Below, in pieces: positions 46,848-55,444 of a stretch of 64,000 nucleotides of DNA; positions within the stretch are counted from its first letter, which is position 1; each line of letters begins with the position of its first letter. The notes under the pieces are model-generated. The model was not told the DNA's origin. It saw nothing but the letters and a program-made list of their open reading frames with translations, and did no database searches. The DNA is from Streptomyces sp. NBC_00433. GTDB lineage: Bacteria; Actinomycetota; Actinomycetes; Streptomycetales; Streptomycetaceae. The stretch spans positions 1,116,001 to 1,180,000 of the forward strand of contig CP107926.1 of the NCBI GenBank assembly GCA_036015235.1. The letters run 5' to 3'. A program made the position numbers and the translations under genes.

Positions 46848-49127
46848 ATGAGCGAGAAGAAGAACCGCGTGGCTGCGGCCGCCGACAAGATCGCCGACAA
46901 GGTGCAGGAAGCCGTCAGGACCGGCAACGAGATCCCAGGGGCACCCGGTCCGGTGCCGCCGGCCGTGGACGAGCCGACGGAGGCGTCCGGCCCGCTGCCG
47001 CCGAAGCACGACCAGCGCGGCCCGGAGACGTACAGCCCGACCGGGCAGCCGACCAAGACCCCGCAGAAGAAGGTCGCGCAGGGCGGCGACCGGCTCACCA
47101 CCGCGCAGGGTGCGCGGCTCCACGACACCGACCACTCGCTGAAGGCGGGCCCGCGCGGACCGGTGCTGCTCCAGGACCACCACCTGCGGGAGAAGATCAC
47201 CCACTTCGACCACGAGCGGATCCCGGAGCGGGTGGTGCACGCCCGCGGCGCCGCCGCCCACGGCGTCTTCCGCGGCTACGGCGCCGCCGACCGCATCAGC
47301 CGGGCGGCCTTCCTCGGCAAGGACGTGGAGACACCGGTCTTCGTGCGGTTCTCCACCGTGCTCGGTTCGCGCGGCTCGGCGGACACCGTGCGGGACACCC
47401 GGGGCTTCGCGACGAAGTTCTACACCTCCGAGGGCGTCTTCGACCTGGTCGGCAACAACATCCCGGTCTTCTTCATCCAGGACGCGATCAAATTCCCCGA
47501 CGTCATCCACGCAGGCAAGCCGCACCCGGACCGGGAGATCCCGCAGGCGCAGAGCGCCCACGACACCTTCTGGGACTTCGTCACCCTGCACACCGAGGCC
47601 ACCGCCCACACGCTGTGGAACATGTCCGACCGCGCCATCCCCCGCTCGTTCCGGATGATGGAGGGCTTCGGCATCCACACCTTCCGGCTGGTCACCGCGG
47701 AAGGCGCCACCACGCTGGTGAAATTCCACTGGAAGCCGAAGCTCGGCGTGCACTCCCTGGTCTGGGAGGAGGCCCAGCTCACCAGCGGCATGGACCCGGA
47801 CTTCCACCGGCGCGACCTCGCGGACGCCATCGAGGCCGGCGCCTTCCCGCAGTGGGAGCTGGGTGTGCAGACCTTCCCCGACACCGACGACCAGATGTTC
47901 CAGGGCATCGACCTGCTCGACCCGACGAAGATCGTGCCCGAGGAGCTCGCACCCGTCCAGCCGATCGGGCTGATGACGCTGAACGCCAACCCGTCGAACT
48001 ACTTCGCCGAGACCGAGCAGGTCGCCTTCCACCCCGGCCACCTCGTCCCCGGCATCGACGTCACCGACGACCCGCTGCTCCAGGGCCGCCTCTTCTCGTA
48101 TCTCGACACGCAGATCAGCCGCCTCGGCGGCCCCAACTTCGGCCAGCTGCCCGTCAACCGCACGCACGCCCCGGTCAACGACATGCTCCGCGACGGCATG
48201 CACCAGAGCGCCGTCCACCGCGGGGTGGCGCCCTACCGCCCCAACTCCCTCGACGGCGGCTGCCCCTTCCTGGCCGGCGCGGACACCGGCGCCTACATCG
48301 AAGTCCCCGCCGAGGTCCCCGCGAGCCGCAAGGTCCGGGAGGCGGCGGCGTCCTTCGACGACCACTTCAGCCAGGCCCGGCTGTTCTGGCTGAGCATGAC
48401 CCCGACCGAGCGCGAGCACATCACCGCCGCCTACACCTTCGAGCTGGGCAAGTGCTACGAGACGGCGATCAAGCAGCGCGCGCTGCTCGTCCTGGCCAAC
48501 ATCGCCACCGAACTGTGCGAGCAGGTCGCCACCGGCCTCGGGCTGCCGGCACCCGAGGCGACCGTGACCCTCACCGACCCGCAGCCCAGCCCCGCGCTGT
48601 CGCAACTGGGCGCCAGTTGGCCCCTGGACGGCCGCACCGTCGGCATCGTCACGGCGGCCGGACAGGACCTGGACGGCGTCCGCGAGGTCCGCCAGGCCGT
48701 ACTGGACGCCGGAATGGTCCCCCTGGTGATCGCCCCGACCGGCGGAGAGACCGGCACCGGCGACGACACCCTCACCGTGCAGCGCACCTTCGCCACCGCC
48801 CGGTCCATCGAATTCGACGCGCTCGTGATCGCCGGCGCACCGGCCCCGGGGGCGGACGCCTCCGGCGCCCGGGACGCCAAGGTGGACGACAGCGCGGCCG
48901 CGGCGGCGGACATCGACCCCCGGATCCTGCTGATGCTCGCCGAGGCCTACCGCCACGGCAAGGCGCTGGGGGCGTGGGCCGGCGGGACGGACGCCCTGGG
49001 CGCGGCCGGGATCGCCACCGACGCCCCCGGCGTGGTGACGGCCGACGACGGGAGCGCGGTGTTCGAAGGCCTCACCGGGCTGCTGTCCCGGCACCGCGCC
49101 TGGGACCGCTTCACCCCTGCCGGCTGA
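46848..49127 (+). CDS. katE: Large-subunit monofunctional catalase (HPII/KatE type)
   Basis: The 759-residue haem enzyme converts hydrogen peroxide to water and oxygen. A basic/Pro-rich N-terminal arm of about 90 residues precedes [16 protein letters not shown] with the distal catalytic His. [20 protein letters not shown], the distal Asn in [12 protein letters not shown] and the proximal Tyr region [18 protein letters not shown] are present. The C-terminal 150 residues are a class-I amidotransferase/DJ-1-like domain ([20 protein letters not shown]) typical of clade-2 catalases. A 12-bp palindrome CCACCGCGGTGG (46804-46815) lies in the leader. It probably belongs with the stress genes around it. 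Confidence 0.97.
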   Translation: MSEKKNRVAAAADKIADKVQEAVRTGNEIPGAPGPVPPAVDEPTEASGPLPPKHDQRGPETYSPTGQPTKTPQKKVAQGGDRLTTAQGARLHDTDHSLKAGPRGPVLLQDHHLREKITHFDHERIPERVVHARGAAAHGVFRGYGAADRISRAAFLGKDVETPVFVRFSTVLGSRGSADTVRDTRGFATKFYTSEGVFDLVGNNIPVFFIQDAIKFPDVIHAGKPHPDREIPQAQSAHDTFWDFVTLHTEATAHTLWNMSDRAIPRSFRMMEGFGIHTFRLVTAEGATTLVKFHWKPKLGVHSLVWEEAQLTSGMDPDFHRRDLADAIEAGAFPQWELGVQTFPDTDDQMFQGIDLLDPTKIVPEELAPVQPIGLMTLNANPSNYFAETEQVAFHPGHLVPGIDVTDDPLLQGRLFSYLDTQISRLGGPNFGQLPVNRTHAPVNDMLRDGMHQSAVHRGVAPYRPNSLDGGCPFLAGADTGAYIEVPAEVPASRKVREAAASFDDHFSQARLFWLSMTPTEREHITAAYTFELGKCYETAIKQRALLVLANIATELCEQVATGLGLPAPEATVTLTDPQPSPALSQLGASWPLDGRTVGIVTAAGQDLDGVREVRQAVLDAGMVPLVIAPTGGETGTGDDTLTVQRTFATARSIEFDALVIAGAPAPGADASGARDAKVDDSAAAAADIDPRILLMLAEAYRHGKALGAWAGGTDALGAAGIATDAPGVVTADDGSAVFEGLTGLLSRHRAWDRFTPAG

Positions 49128-49268
49128 GGGCGACCGCGTCGTCGGCCGAGGCGGGGAGGGAGACCACCGGGTGCCGGCGCCGGCCTTCCCCGACGGACAG
49201 CTTGGCGCAGTCCCACGGGTTCAGCAGCGCCGGTGTCCGCCGCCGACCGGCCATCAACCGGTGTGATC

Positions 49269-49284
49269 CCCCGGCCTGCCGGGG
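49269..49284. terminator. Short GC hairpin between convergent genes
   Basis: CCCCGGC-CT-GCCGGGG is a 7-bp perfect stem 140 bp after katE and just past the stop of the gene on the other strand (49294). No clear U tract; a weak terminator candidate. Confidence 0.35.
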
Positions 49285-49293
49285 TGGCGGGGG

Positions 49294-49551
49294 TCAGGCA
49301 GCGGCGGCCACCGCCTGATCGCACTCGCTGCAGAACTCGTGCACCCCGACCGACGGATACCAGGTGTCGAAGGAGTCCAGCGGCTGGTCCTGCTGGTGCT
49401 TCACCAAGTCGTCGGTGCTGATCCCGCACATGGTGACCGGGCCCGGCAGCCCGAGGTCGCCCTCGGCCGGTGCGGCGTGGACAGGGCCGACCCCCTCGAC
49501 CGACTCCATCCGCTGCTTGGCCGGTTCGTACACGACCGCGTATCCGTTCAT
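49294..49551 (-). CDS. Small Cys-containing protein, function unknown
   Basis: The 85-residue protein starts MNGYAVVYEPAKQRMESVEG. It has GPVTMCGISTDDLV and ends WYPSVGVHEFCSECDQAVAA. The CxxC near the end plus an upstream Cys could bind zinc or an iron-sulfur centre. The start was set at the ATG where the sequence becomes non-Arg-rich; no good ribosome site is seen. No family recognised. Confidence 0.5.
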   Translation of the reverse strand: MNGYAVVYEPAKQRMESVEGVGPVHAAPAEGDLGLPGPVTMCGISTDDLVKHQQDQPLDSFDTWYPSVGVHEFCSECDQAVAAAA

Positions 49552-49734
49552 GCCGCCGAGGCTAGGCACAGGGGGACGAGGCTGCCTGCGCTGGCGGCCA
49601 TCCGGACGTACGACCGCCACAGCTTCCTGCCCGACGTGGTGCGCGGGCCGTCCGGCCGAACGGCCCTCACGTGTGGATACCGCTCGGTTCCGTGGACGCC
49701 GCGAGCACGGAACCACCTCGACCGGCGACGTCTC

Positions 49735-49763
49735 TTGCACCCCGGAATGTCACCCGTCAGACT
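49735..49763 (+). promoter_or_regulatory. Promoter predicting a leaderless mRNA for the CGNR gene
   Basis: TTGCAC (49735-49740), 17-bp spacer, CAGACT (49758-49763). The expected transcription start is about 49770, which is the GTG start codon; no ribosome binding site precedes it. Confidence 0.5.
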
Positions 49764-49769
49764 GGTGAT

Positions 49770-50333
49770 GTGAATCTTGACCATGTTTTCGTGTGCGGGC
49801 ACCCGGCCCTCGACTTCGCGGCCACGCTGCGGGCCCGGCGTTCGACCCGGTTCGAGATGTTCGCGACCCCGGAACGGCTCGACGCGTGGTTCTTGGAGTC
49901 CGGACTCGTGGACACGATCACACCGGGCGAGGAGCACGACGTCCGTCAGGCGACGGCGCTTCGCGAGGCCGTCTACCGGCTCGTCACCGACCGCCGCCTG
50001 GGTGAGGGGTTCGACCCGGAGGCGCTCGGCGCGGTCAACGCCGCCGCCCGGGAGGTCCCCGTGACGCCGCAGCTCACCCCGACCGGGCGGCGCACCGAGG
50101 CCACTCACGCGCAGGCGCTGGCGACCGTCGCCCGGCAGGCCGTCGAGCTGCTGAGCGGCGACGACGTACCGCTGATGAAGGAGTGCGGGAACCCCGAGTG
50201 CACGCGCGTCTACATCGACCGTTCCCGCGGCATGCGCCGCCAGTGGTGCGGCATGGAGTCCTGCGGCAACAAGATCAAGGCCGCCGCATATCGCGCCCGC
50301 AAGAAGAGCGCGCCCGCCGTGGCCGCGCACTGA
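49770..50333 (+). CDS. ABATE/CGNR zinc-finger protein, putative stress-responsive regulator
   Basis: The protein is 187 residues. The N-terminal ABATE domain (HPALDFAATLRAR, DAWFLESGLVD, ATALREAVYRLV) is followed by the C-terminal CGNR zinc finger: KECGNPECTRVYIDRSRGMR, RQWCGMESCGNKIKAAAYRA. The four Cys bind zinc, and the basic end (ARKK) contacts DNA. Family members are thought to regulate transcription in actinobacteria. GTG 49770 coincides with the predicted transcript start. Confidence 0.9.
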   Translation: MNLDHVFVCGHPALDFAATLRARRSTRFEMFATPERLDAWFLESGLVDTITPGEEHDVRQATALREAVYRLVTDRRLGEGFDPEALGAVNAAAREVPVTPQLTPTGRRTEATHAQALATVARQAVELLSGDDVPLMKECGNPECTRVYIDRSRGMRRQWCGMESCGNKIKAAAYRARKKSAPAVAAH

Positions 50334-50514
50334 CACCTGACCTTTGAGGCCAGGGCCTGTCATGGCCGTCACCGCTGCGCCCACGCACGTGAGGACGACC
50401 GGTCCTGACCGACCCTGCCCTCACCGACTGGCGCACCGTCCCTGCTCGAACCCTCCCCGGCAGTCGGCGGTCCGGCCTGACAGCCGATCAGAGCGGGGTC
50501 GGGGCGCCCTGCGG

Positions 50515-51249
50515 TCAGACCTGGGCCTGGCCTCCGTCGACGAACCAGTCGGCGCCGTTGACGAAGCTGGAGGCGTCCGAGGCCAGGAAGACCGCCACGG
50601 CGGCGATCTCGTCCGGGCGGCCGATCCTGCCGAGCGGCACCTCCGCGGCGAGCGGGCCGAGGTCCGGCCCCAGGGCGCCGATCAGGCCCGGGGTCTCGGT
50701 CGGGCCGGGGCTGAGCACGTTCACCCGGAACTTGCGTTCCTGCGAGCTGAGGGCCCAGCTGCGCACCAGGTTGCGCAGTGCCGCCTTCGACGCGCCGTAG
50801 ATTTCCAGGCCCGGTCCGGCGCGGAGGGTGTTGGTCGATCCGGTCACCACGATCGAGGCGCCGTCCGACAGCAGGGGCAGCGCCTTCTGCACGGTGAAGA
50901 TCGTGCCCTTCACGTTCGTGCCGAAGGTGGCGTCGATGGCGTCCTCGGTGATGTCGCCGAGCCGCTGGGGGATGGCGCTGCCCGCGTTGGCGACGAGCAC
51001 GTCGATGCGCCCCGCCTTCTCGCGCACGACCGAGTAGAGGTGATCGAGGTCCGCCTGCACCGACACGTCGGCCCGCACCCCGGTCGCCGCCGGGCCGATC
51101 TCGGCCACGGCCGCGTCGAGCGGGTCCTGGCGGCGTCCGGTGAGGAACACCTGCGCCCCCTCGGCGGCGAACCTCCTGGCGATGGCGAGCCCGATGCCGC
51201 TGTTGGCCCCGGTGACGACCGCCACCTTGCCTGCGAGTGCTTCCGTCAT
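50515..51249 (-). CDS. SDR-family oxidoreductase
   Basis: The protein is 244 residues. NAD(P) motif TGANSGIGLAIARRF, VANAGS (NNAG-type), catalytic Ser in VVTGSTNT, YGASKAALRN (YxxxK) and SPGPTETPG. The Arg of TGRR favours NADPH. GAGGAG lies 9 nt before the ATG. It is divergent from, and almost certainly repressed by, the TetR protein at 51338. Confidence 0.95.
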   Translation of the reverse strand: MTEALAGKVAVVTGANSGIGLAIARRFAAEGAQVFLTGRRQDPLDAAVAEIGPAATGVRADVSVQADLDHLYSVVREKAGRIDVLVANAGSAIPQRLGDITEDAIDATFGTNVKGTIFTVQKALPLLSDGASIVVTGSTNTLRAGPGLEIYGASKAALRNLVRSWALSSQERKFRVNVLSPGPTETPGLIGALGPDLGPLAAEVPLGRIGRPDEIAAVAVFLASDASSFVNGADWFVDGGQAQV

Positions 51250-51267
51250 GCCGCGCTCACTCCTCAG

Positions 51268-51330
51268 TTCTTGACTAGGTCGTCCACAAAGCTAATCATT
51301 ATGGACGAGCGAGTCAAGAAAGCGTAGACT
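51268..51330. promoter_or_regulatory. TetR operator (19-bp inverted repeat) with overlapping divergent promoters
   Basis: TTCTTGACTAGGTCGTCCA (51268-51286) and TGGACGAGCGAGTCAAGAA (51302-51320) match as inverted repeats except for the three central bases. Leftward promoter: TTGACT (51318-51313), 17 bp, TAGCTT. Rightward: TGGACG (51302-51307), 17 bp, TAGACT (51325-51330), which would start at about 51337-51338, the TetR start codon. A repressor here closes both. Confidence 0.7.
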
Positions 51331-51337
51331 TCCCGGC

Positions 51338-51934
51338 ATGGCGCGACCTCGGAAATTCGACGAGCAGCAGGTACTGGACACCGCCCGGGAGCGCTTCTGG
51401 GCGGGCGGGTACGCCGCCACGCGCATGGATGACATCGCCACCGCGACGGGCCTGGGCAAAGGCAGCCTGTACGGCGCGTTCGGCGGAAAGCAGGAGCTGT
51501 TCCACCGCGTGTTCGACGAATACTGCCGCTCCGTCGTCGACGCCACGGCCCAGCAGCTGCGCGGCGACGACAAGAACGCGTACGCGCGGCTGTCCGCCCA
51601 CGTCCACGCGGTGGCCGCGGCTACCGCCTCGGACACCGCCCAGCGCGGATGCCTGCTGGCGAAGGGCGCCGCCGAGCTGGCCGAACACGACAAGACGGTG
51701 GCCGAGCGGGCGCACGCGGCCATCGAGGAACTGCGCGCCCTGCTGGAGGACGACATCGCCGCCTGCCAGCGCAACGGCGACCTCGCCGCGGACGCGGACC
51801 CCGGGAAGCTGGCCGCGCTGGTGCTCGCCGTGCTGCGCGGCATCGAAGCACTGGGCAAGGCCGGAGCGGACGAGGAGACGCTGGCGGACATAGCCCGTAC
51901 CGCCCTCGCCGTCCTGCCCCGCCCCACGGCCTGA
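51338..51934 (+). CDS. TetR-family repressor of the divergent SDR gene
   Basis: The protein is 198 residues. HTH: VLDTARERFWAGGYAATRMD, DIATATGLGKGSLYGAFGG, KQELFHRVFDEYC, close to the AcrR/NemR-like group. A Cys in TAQRGCLLAKGAAEL lies where electrophile-sensing relatives have theirs. No ribosome site precedes the ATG; with the -10 TAGACT 7 nt upstream the mRNA is probably leaderless. Confidence 0.92.
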   Translation: MARPRKFDEQQVLDTARERFWAGGYAATRMDDIATATGLGKGSLYGAFGGKQELFHRVFDEYCRSVVDATAQQLRGDDKNAYARLSAHVHAVAAATASDTAQRGCLLAKGAAELAEHDKTVAERAHAAIEELRALLEDDIAACQRNGDLAADADPGKLAALVLAVLRGIEALGKAGADEETLADIARTALAVLPRPTA

Positions 51935-52087
51935 CGGCCCCACCAGGCCACGCCGTCAGGCCCCTCGCCTGTGGCTTCCGTCCTCGCGGGTGCCGGGCCG
52001 AAGCCGAACCCGGCCGTGGGGCTGGGCGGCCCCCGGGCGGGCGGGCTATAAACGGTCCTGACGTGATGTCACCACCGGGGGGCGGGG

Positions 52088-53332
52088 ATGGACCAACTCA
52101 AGGCGTTGGAGCCGGAGCGGATCGGAGCGGTCTTTCGCCCGCCCTCACCCGTCACGATCCGGCGGGCGGCGCGCCGGCTGCGCGGACTGCCGCGGCCCGC
52201 CCGGCGGGTGGTGCGCCCGGTGCTCCACGTGGTCTACCTGCCGTACACGGCGAAGACCAAGTTCCTGCTGATCAGTCTGGCCGCGTCCATCGCACTGCTG
52301 GGGCTGGCCGACGCCGCCGGTGCGCTGGTGTCTCCGGCCGGAGCGGGCCGGCAGTGGGCGTTGAATTACCACCTGGCCGACAATGCCGAGCCCAGCAGGG
52401 TCAGCCTGTCCCTTTTCCAGGATCCGGCCGGTCTGATCGAGCTCGCGGTCGTCCTGGTCACGCCGATCTTCTGCTGCCAGCAGGTGAGGGCGATCGCCGA
52501 CTTCGTCTCCATGAACGAGCGCAACGGCGGCGCCATGCACCTGACTGTGCAACAGGTCCGGGACCTCGACCGGCTGGTCGGCAGGACCAACAAGTGGTTC
52601 GCCGCACTCGGCCGCCGGGACGTCTCCGCGGCTGTCGCCGTGGCCATGGCGGGCGGCACGGCCGGGCTGTACGGCTTCATCAACAGCCACGGCCTGATGC
52701 AGTCATGGAACGCGACCGCGCTTCCCGATGCGGTCTGGCGCTCCGAGGTCTACGCCGGCTGGTGGGCCAACCGGCACACCCACCCCGAACTGGCCGTCGC
52801 ATTATGCCTGGTGGGCACATACGCCTTCTACTTCCTGGCCAAGCAACTGGCGGTAGGCGTCATATTCGCCGGCTATCTGAAGCGGTCCGCCGCACTCGGC
52901 TTCGGGGTGACCCCGAACATGAACTTCGACAGCGACGGCTTCTCCGGACTGCGGACCCTGCGCCAGTTCATGCTGTGGACCTACGGCTCCGCCCTCTCCC
53001 ACATGGCAGGCCTGCTGGTCCTCTTCACGGTCTGGCTGCCCGCCGCGCCGTGGATGCTGTTCACCGTGGTGGGGGTGATGGTGGTGGACATGCTCGTCAT
53101 CGTCTATCCCTCGTCGATCGGCTACCACTTCGCGCTGCGCGTCAAGCAGGACTACGTCCGAGGGCTGTACGAGAGCAACCGCACGCCCGCCGACCGCGAC
53201 GCCGAGATCGCGAAGGTGTGGTCCTCCCCCGTGCTGCCCGTCGGGACGCGCAGGGCCATGACCGGCATCACCCTCTACCTTCTCGTCCCCGCGCTCCTCT
53301 CCCTCGTCCCCGGGCTGTATTCAGGGCTGTGA
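52088..53332 (+). CDS. Polytopic membrane protein of unknown function, contains a TTA codon
   Basis: The protein is 414 residues. A basic N-terminal region (RRAARRLRGLPRPARRVVRP) precedes about six or seven hydrophobic helices: KFLLISLAASIALLGLADAA, LIELAVVLVTPIFCC, AAVAVAMAGGTAGLYGFI, LAVALCLVGTYAFYFLA, ALSHMAGLLVLFTVWLPAAP, MLFTVVGVMVVDMLVIVYP and ITLYLLVPALLSLVPG. No transport or enzymatic motif was recognised. Leu codon 239 is TTA (52802-52804), implying bldA-dependent expression. Monocistronic by spacing. Confidence 0.75.
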   Translation: MDQLKALEPERIGAVFRPPSPVTIRRAARRLRGLPRPARRVVRPVLHVVYLPYTAKTKFLLISLAASIALLGLADAAGALVSPAGAGRQWALNYHLADNAEPSRVSLSLFQDPAGLIELAVVLVTPIFCCQQVRAIADFVSMNERNGGAMHLTVQQVRDLDRLVGRTNKWFAALGRRDVSAAVAVAMAGGTAGLYGFINSHGLMQSWNATALPDAVWRSEVYAGWWANRHTHPELAVALCLVGTYAFYFLAKQLAVGVIFAGYLKRSAALGFGVTPNMNFDSDGFSGLRTLRQFMLWTYGSALSHMAGLLVLFTVWLPAAPWMLFTVVGVMVVDMLVIVYPSSIGYHFALRVKQDYVRGLYESNRTPADRDAEIAKVWSSPVLPVGTRRAMTGITLYLLVPALLSLVPGLYSGL

Positions 53333-53352
53333 CCTGACGTCCGCCGACGCCC

Positions 53353-55287
53353 TCAGGCGGTCCAGCGGGTCAGCCACTGCCCCGCGGCGGCGTGGAGGCG
53401 TTCGCGGTTGGCGCGGCGGGCCAGGTCGTGGCCCTCGTCGGGGAAGACCAGCAGCTCCGCGGTGGCGCCGAGCCTGCGGGCCGCACGGACGAACCGCTCG
53501 GACTCGCCGGGCGGCACGTTGGTGTCGAGGGCCCCGTGCACGGCGAGGAGCGGCGCGCGCAGGGCCCCGATGTGCGTCATCGGCGACAGCAGCGCGAGCA
53601 GCGCGTGGTCGTGCACGGGGTGGCCGTACTTCACGGCGGCCGACTCGGCATTCCACGGCTCGGTGTCCGAGAAGAAGGTGGCGAAGTCCGAGATGCCGCT
53701 CACCGCGACACCGGCCCGGAAGAGGTCGGGGTGCCGTACCAGGACCGACATCACCAGGTAGCCGCCGTAGGAGCGGCCCATCACGGCCAGCCGGTCCGGG
53801 TCGGCGAGCCCGGCGGCGACCAGGTGGCCGGCGCAGTCGGCCACGTCGTCGATCGCCGCGAAGCGGCCCGCCCCGAGGTCGGCGGCGAGGAAGGCGCGCC
53901 CGTGGCCCGCGGAGCCGCGGACGTCGGGGGCGAAGACATGCAGGCCGCGGGCGAGGAGCGCCTGGTACAGCGGGTCGAGTACGGGCCGCTCCTGGCTTTC
54001 CGGGCCGCCGTGCAGATGCACCACGCACGGCCCGGCGTCCGGGACGCCGGGCGCCCGGTGGAACCAGCCCGACAGCGGCAGGCCGTCCCGCGCGGCCAGT
54101 TCCAGCAGCAGCGGCGGTCGCGGAGCCGGGGAGGCGGGCGACGACGGCGGGCGGTGCCAGGTCCACGCGGTGGGAGCCGGCTCTGCCTCCGGCTCGGCTT
54201 CGGGGGCGGCGACCCACACGCCGGGCGGCCGGACCGACGAGGACAGGGACAGCAGCAGTCCGCCGGTCGCGGCGGGCTCGGCGCGGGTGACGACCTCGTG
54301 CGGCAGCCGGACCTCGCGCACCGCGCCCAGGGTGCCGTCCGCCCCCAGCACGGCGGTCCCGAGGAGGCTGCGGCCGCCGCGGTTCCACACCAGGGCGGCC
54401 CGCCGGCCCGCCGGGTCGGTCGCGAACAGCTCCAGGTCGGCGTCGGGCCGGGCGGCGGCCTCGACGGTCCGCTCCGGGGCGCCGTCCGCGCCCAGCTCGA
54501 CGGCGAGCAGCGCGGCGTATTCGCGGTCCTCGTCGCTGCGCAGCCACAGGGTCCTCGCGTCGGGAGAGAAGCGGCCCACGCGCGGGTCGCCGTCCGCGGC
54601 GGGCAGCAGGCAGGTCTCCCGGCCCGCGGCGGTGTCGAGCACGACCGCCTCACGGTGGCCGCGCGGCCCGCGCCGCAGCAGGATCCAGCGGCCGTCGCGG
54701 GACACGTCGCACACCCTGAGGGTGGCGGACCCGGTCTCGGCGGCCACCCGGCGGGAGGCGGCCCGGCCGTCCGGGTCGACCAGCGAGGCGATCAGCAGGC
54801 CCTGTTCGGTCGCGCTCCGGGCCGCGGCGGTGTGCGCGTCCGCGGGCCCGGGAGCGGGCGCGTCGCCGCCGGCGGCGACGGCCTCGGTGACCGCGAGGGC
54901 CGTGCCGTCGGGCGTCCAGCAGCCGAAGGAGGCGGCGGCGGGCGACCCGTCGCCGGCCAGGACGCGGTGGCCCGAGCCGTCCGGGCGTACGCAGCGCACC
55001 ACGGTGTGCTCACCGCCGCCGGGCGACGAGGTGTACGCGATCCACCGGCCGTCGGGCGACCAGCTCACGTCGGTCACCGGGTCGGCGCGGTCGTCGAGCA
55101 GCCGGGGCTCCGCGTCGCCGTGCGCGGCCAGCCACAGCTGCGGTGTGCCTCCCCGGTCGCACACGAAGGCGGCGAGCCCGCCGGTGGGATCGGCCGACGC
55201 CGGTCCGCAGCGGTGCGGCGGTACGGCGGTCCCGCCGTGCGGGGAGGTGTCCGCAGGCGCGGAGCCGGTGTGCGCGGTCGTGCTCAT
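53353..55287 (-). CDS. S9-family (prolyl oligopeptidase-like) serine peptidase
   Basis: The protein is 644 residues. The N-terminal beta-propeller has repeated 'VSWSPDGRWIAYTSS'-type blades (DVSWSPDGRWIAY, CDVSRDGRWILL, GRFSPDARTLWL). The C-terminal alpha/beta hydrolase has Ser in VMGRSYGGYLVMS (about residue 505), Asp in VHGALDTNVPP and His in PDEGHDLARR. It cleaves short peptides, probably in the cytosol since no signal peptide is seen. It lies 158 bp downstream of the asparagine-synthase gene on the same strand and may process or hydrolyse the peptide made by those enzymes. Confidence 0.93.
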   Translation of the reverse strand: MSTTAHTGSAPADTSPHGGTAVPPHRCGPASADPTGGLAAFVCDRGGTPQLWLAAHGDAEPRLLDDRADPVTDVSWSPDGRWIAYTSSPGGGEHTVVRCVRPDGSGHRVLAGDGSPAAASFGCWTPDGTALAVTEAVAAGGDAPAPGPADAHTAAARSATEQGLLIASLVDPDGRAASRRVAAETGSATLRVCDVSRDGRWILLRRGPRGHREAVVLDTAAGRETCLLPAADGDPRVGRFSPDARTLWLRSDEDREYAALLAVELGADGAPERTVEAAARPDADLELFATDPAGRRAALVWNRGGRSLLGTAVLGADGTLGAVREVRLPHEVVTRAEPAATGGLLLSLSSSVRPPGVWVAAPEAEPEAEPAPTAWTWHRPPSSPASPAPRPPLLLELAARDGLPLSGWFHRAPGVPDAGPCVVHLHGGPESQERPVLDPLYQALLARGLHVFAPDVRGSAGHGRAFLAADLGAGRFAAIDDVADCAGHLVAAGLADPDRLAVMGRSYGGYLVMSVLVRHPDLFRAGVAVSGISDFATFFSDTEPWNAESAAVKYGHPVHDHALLALLSPMTHIGALRAPLLAVHGALDTNVPPGESERFVRAARRLGATAELLVFPDEGHDLARRANRERLHAAAGQWLTRWTA

Positions 55288-55444
55288 TCCACTCCGTTGG
55301 TCGATGCGCTCCGTCGGTCGGTGCGCCCCACTGGCCTGTACGCCACTAGTCGGTACGCCGCGTCGCCCGGCGCACCACGCGACGCTACCGCCGCCCGGCC
55401 GCCGGGCGTCGCGGCCCGGCGGGGACGTACCGCGGCCGTGCCGT

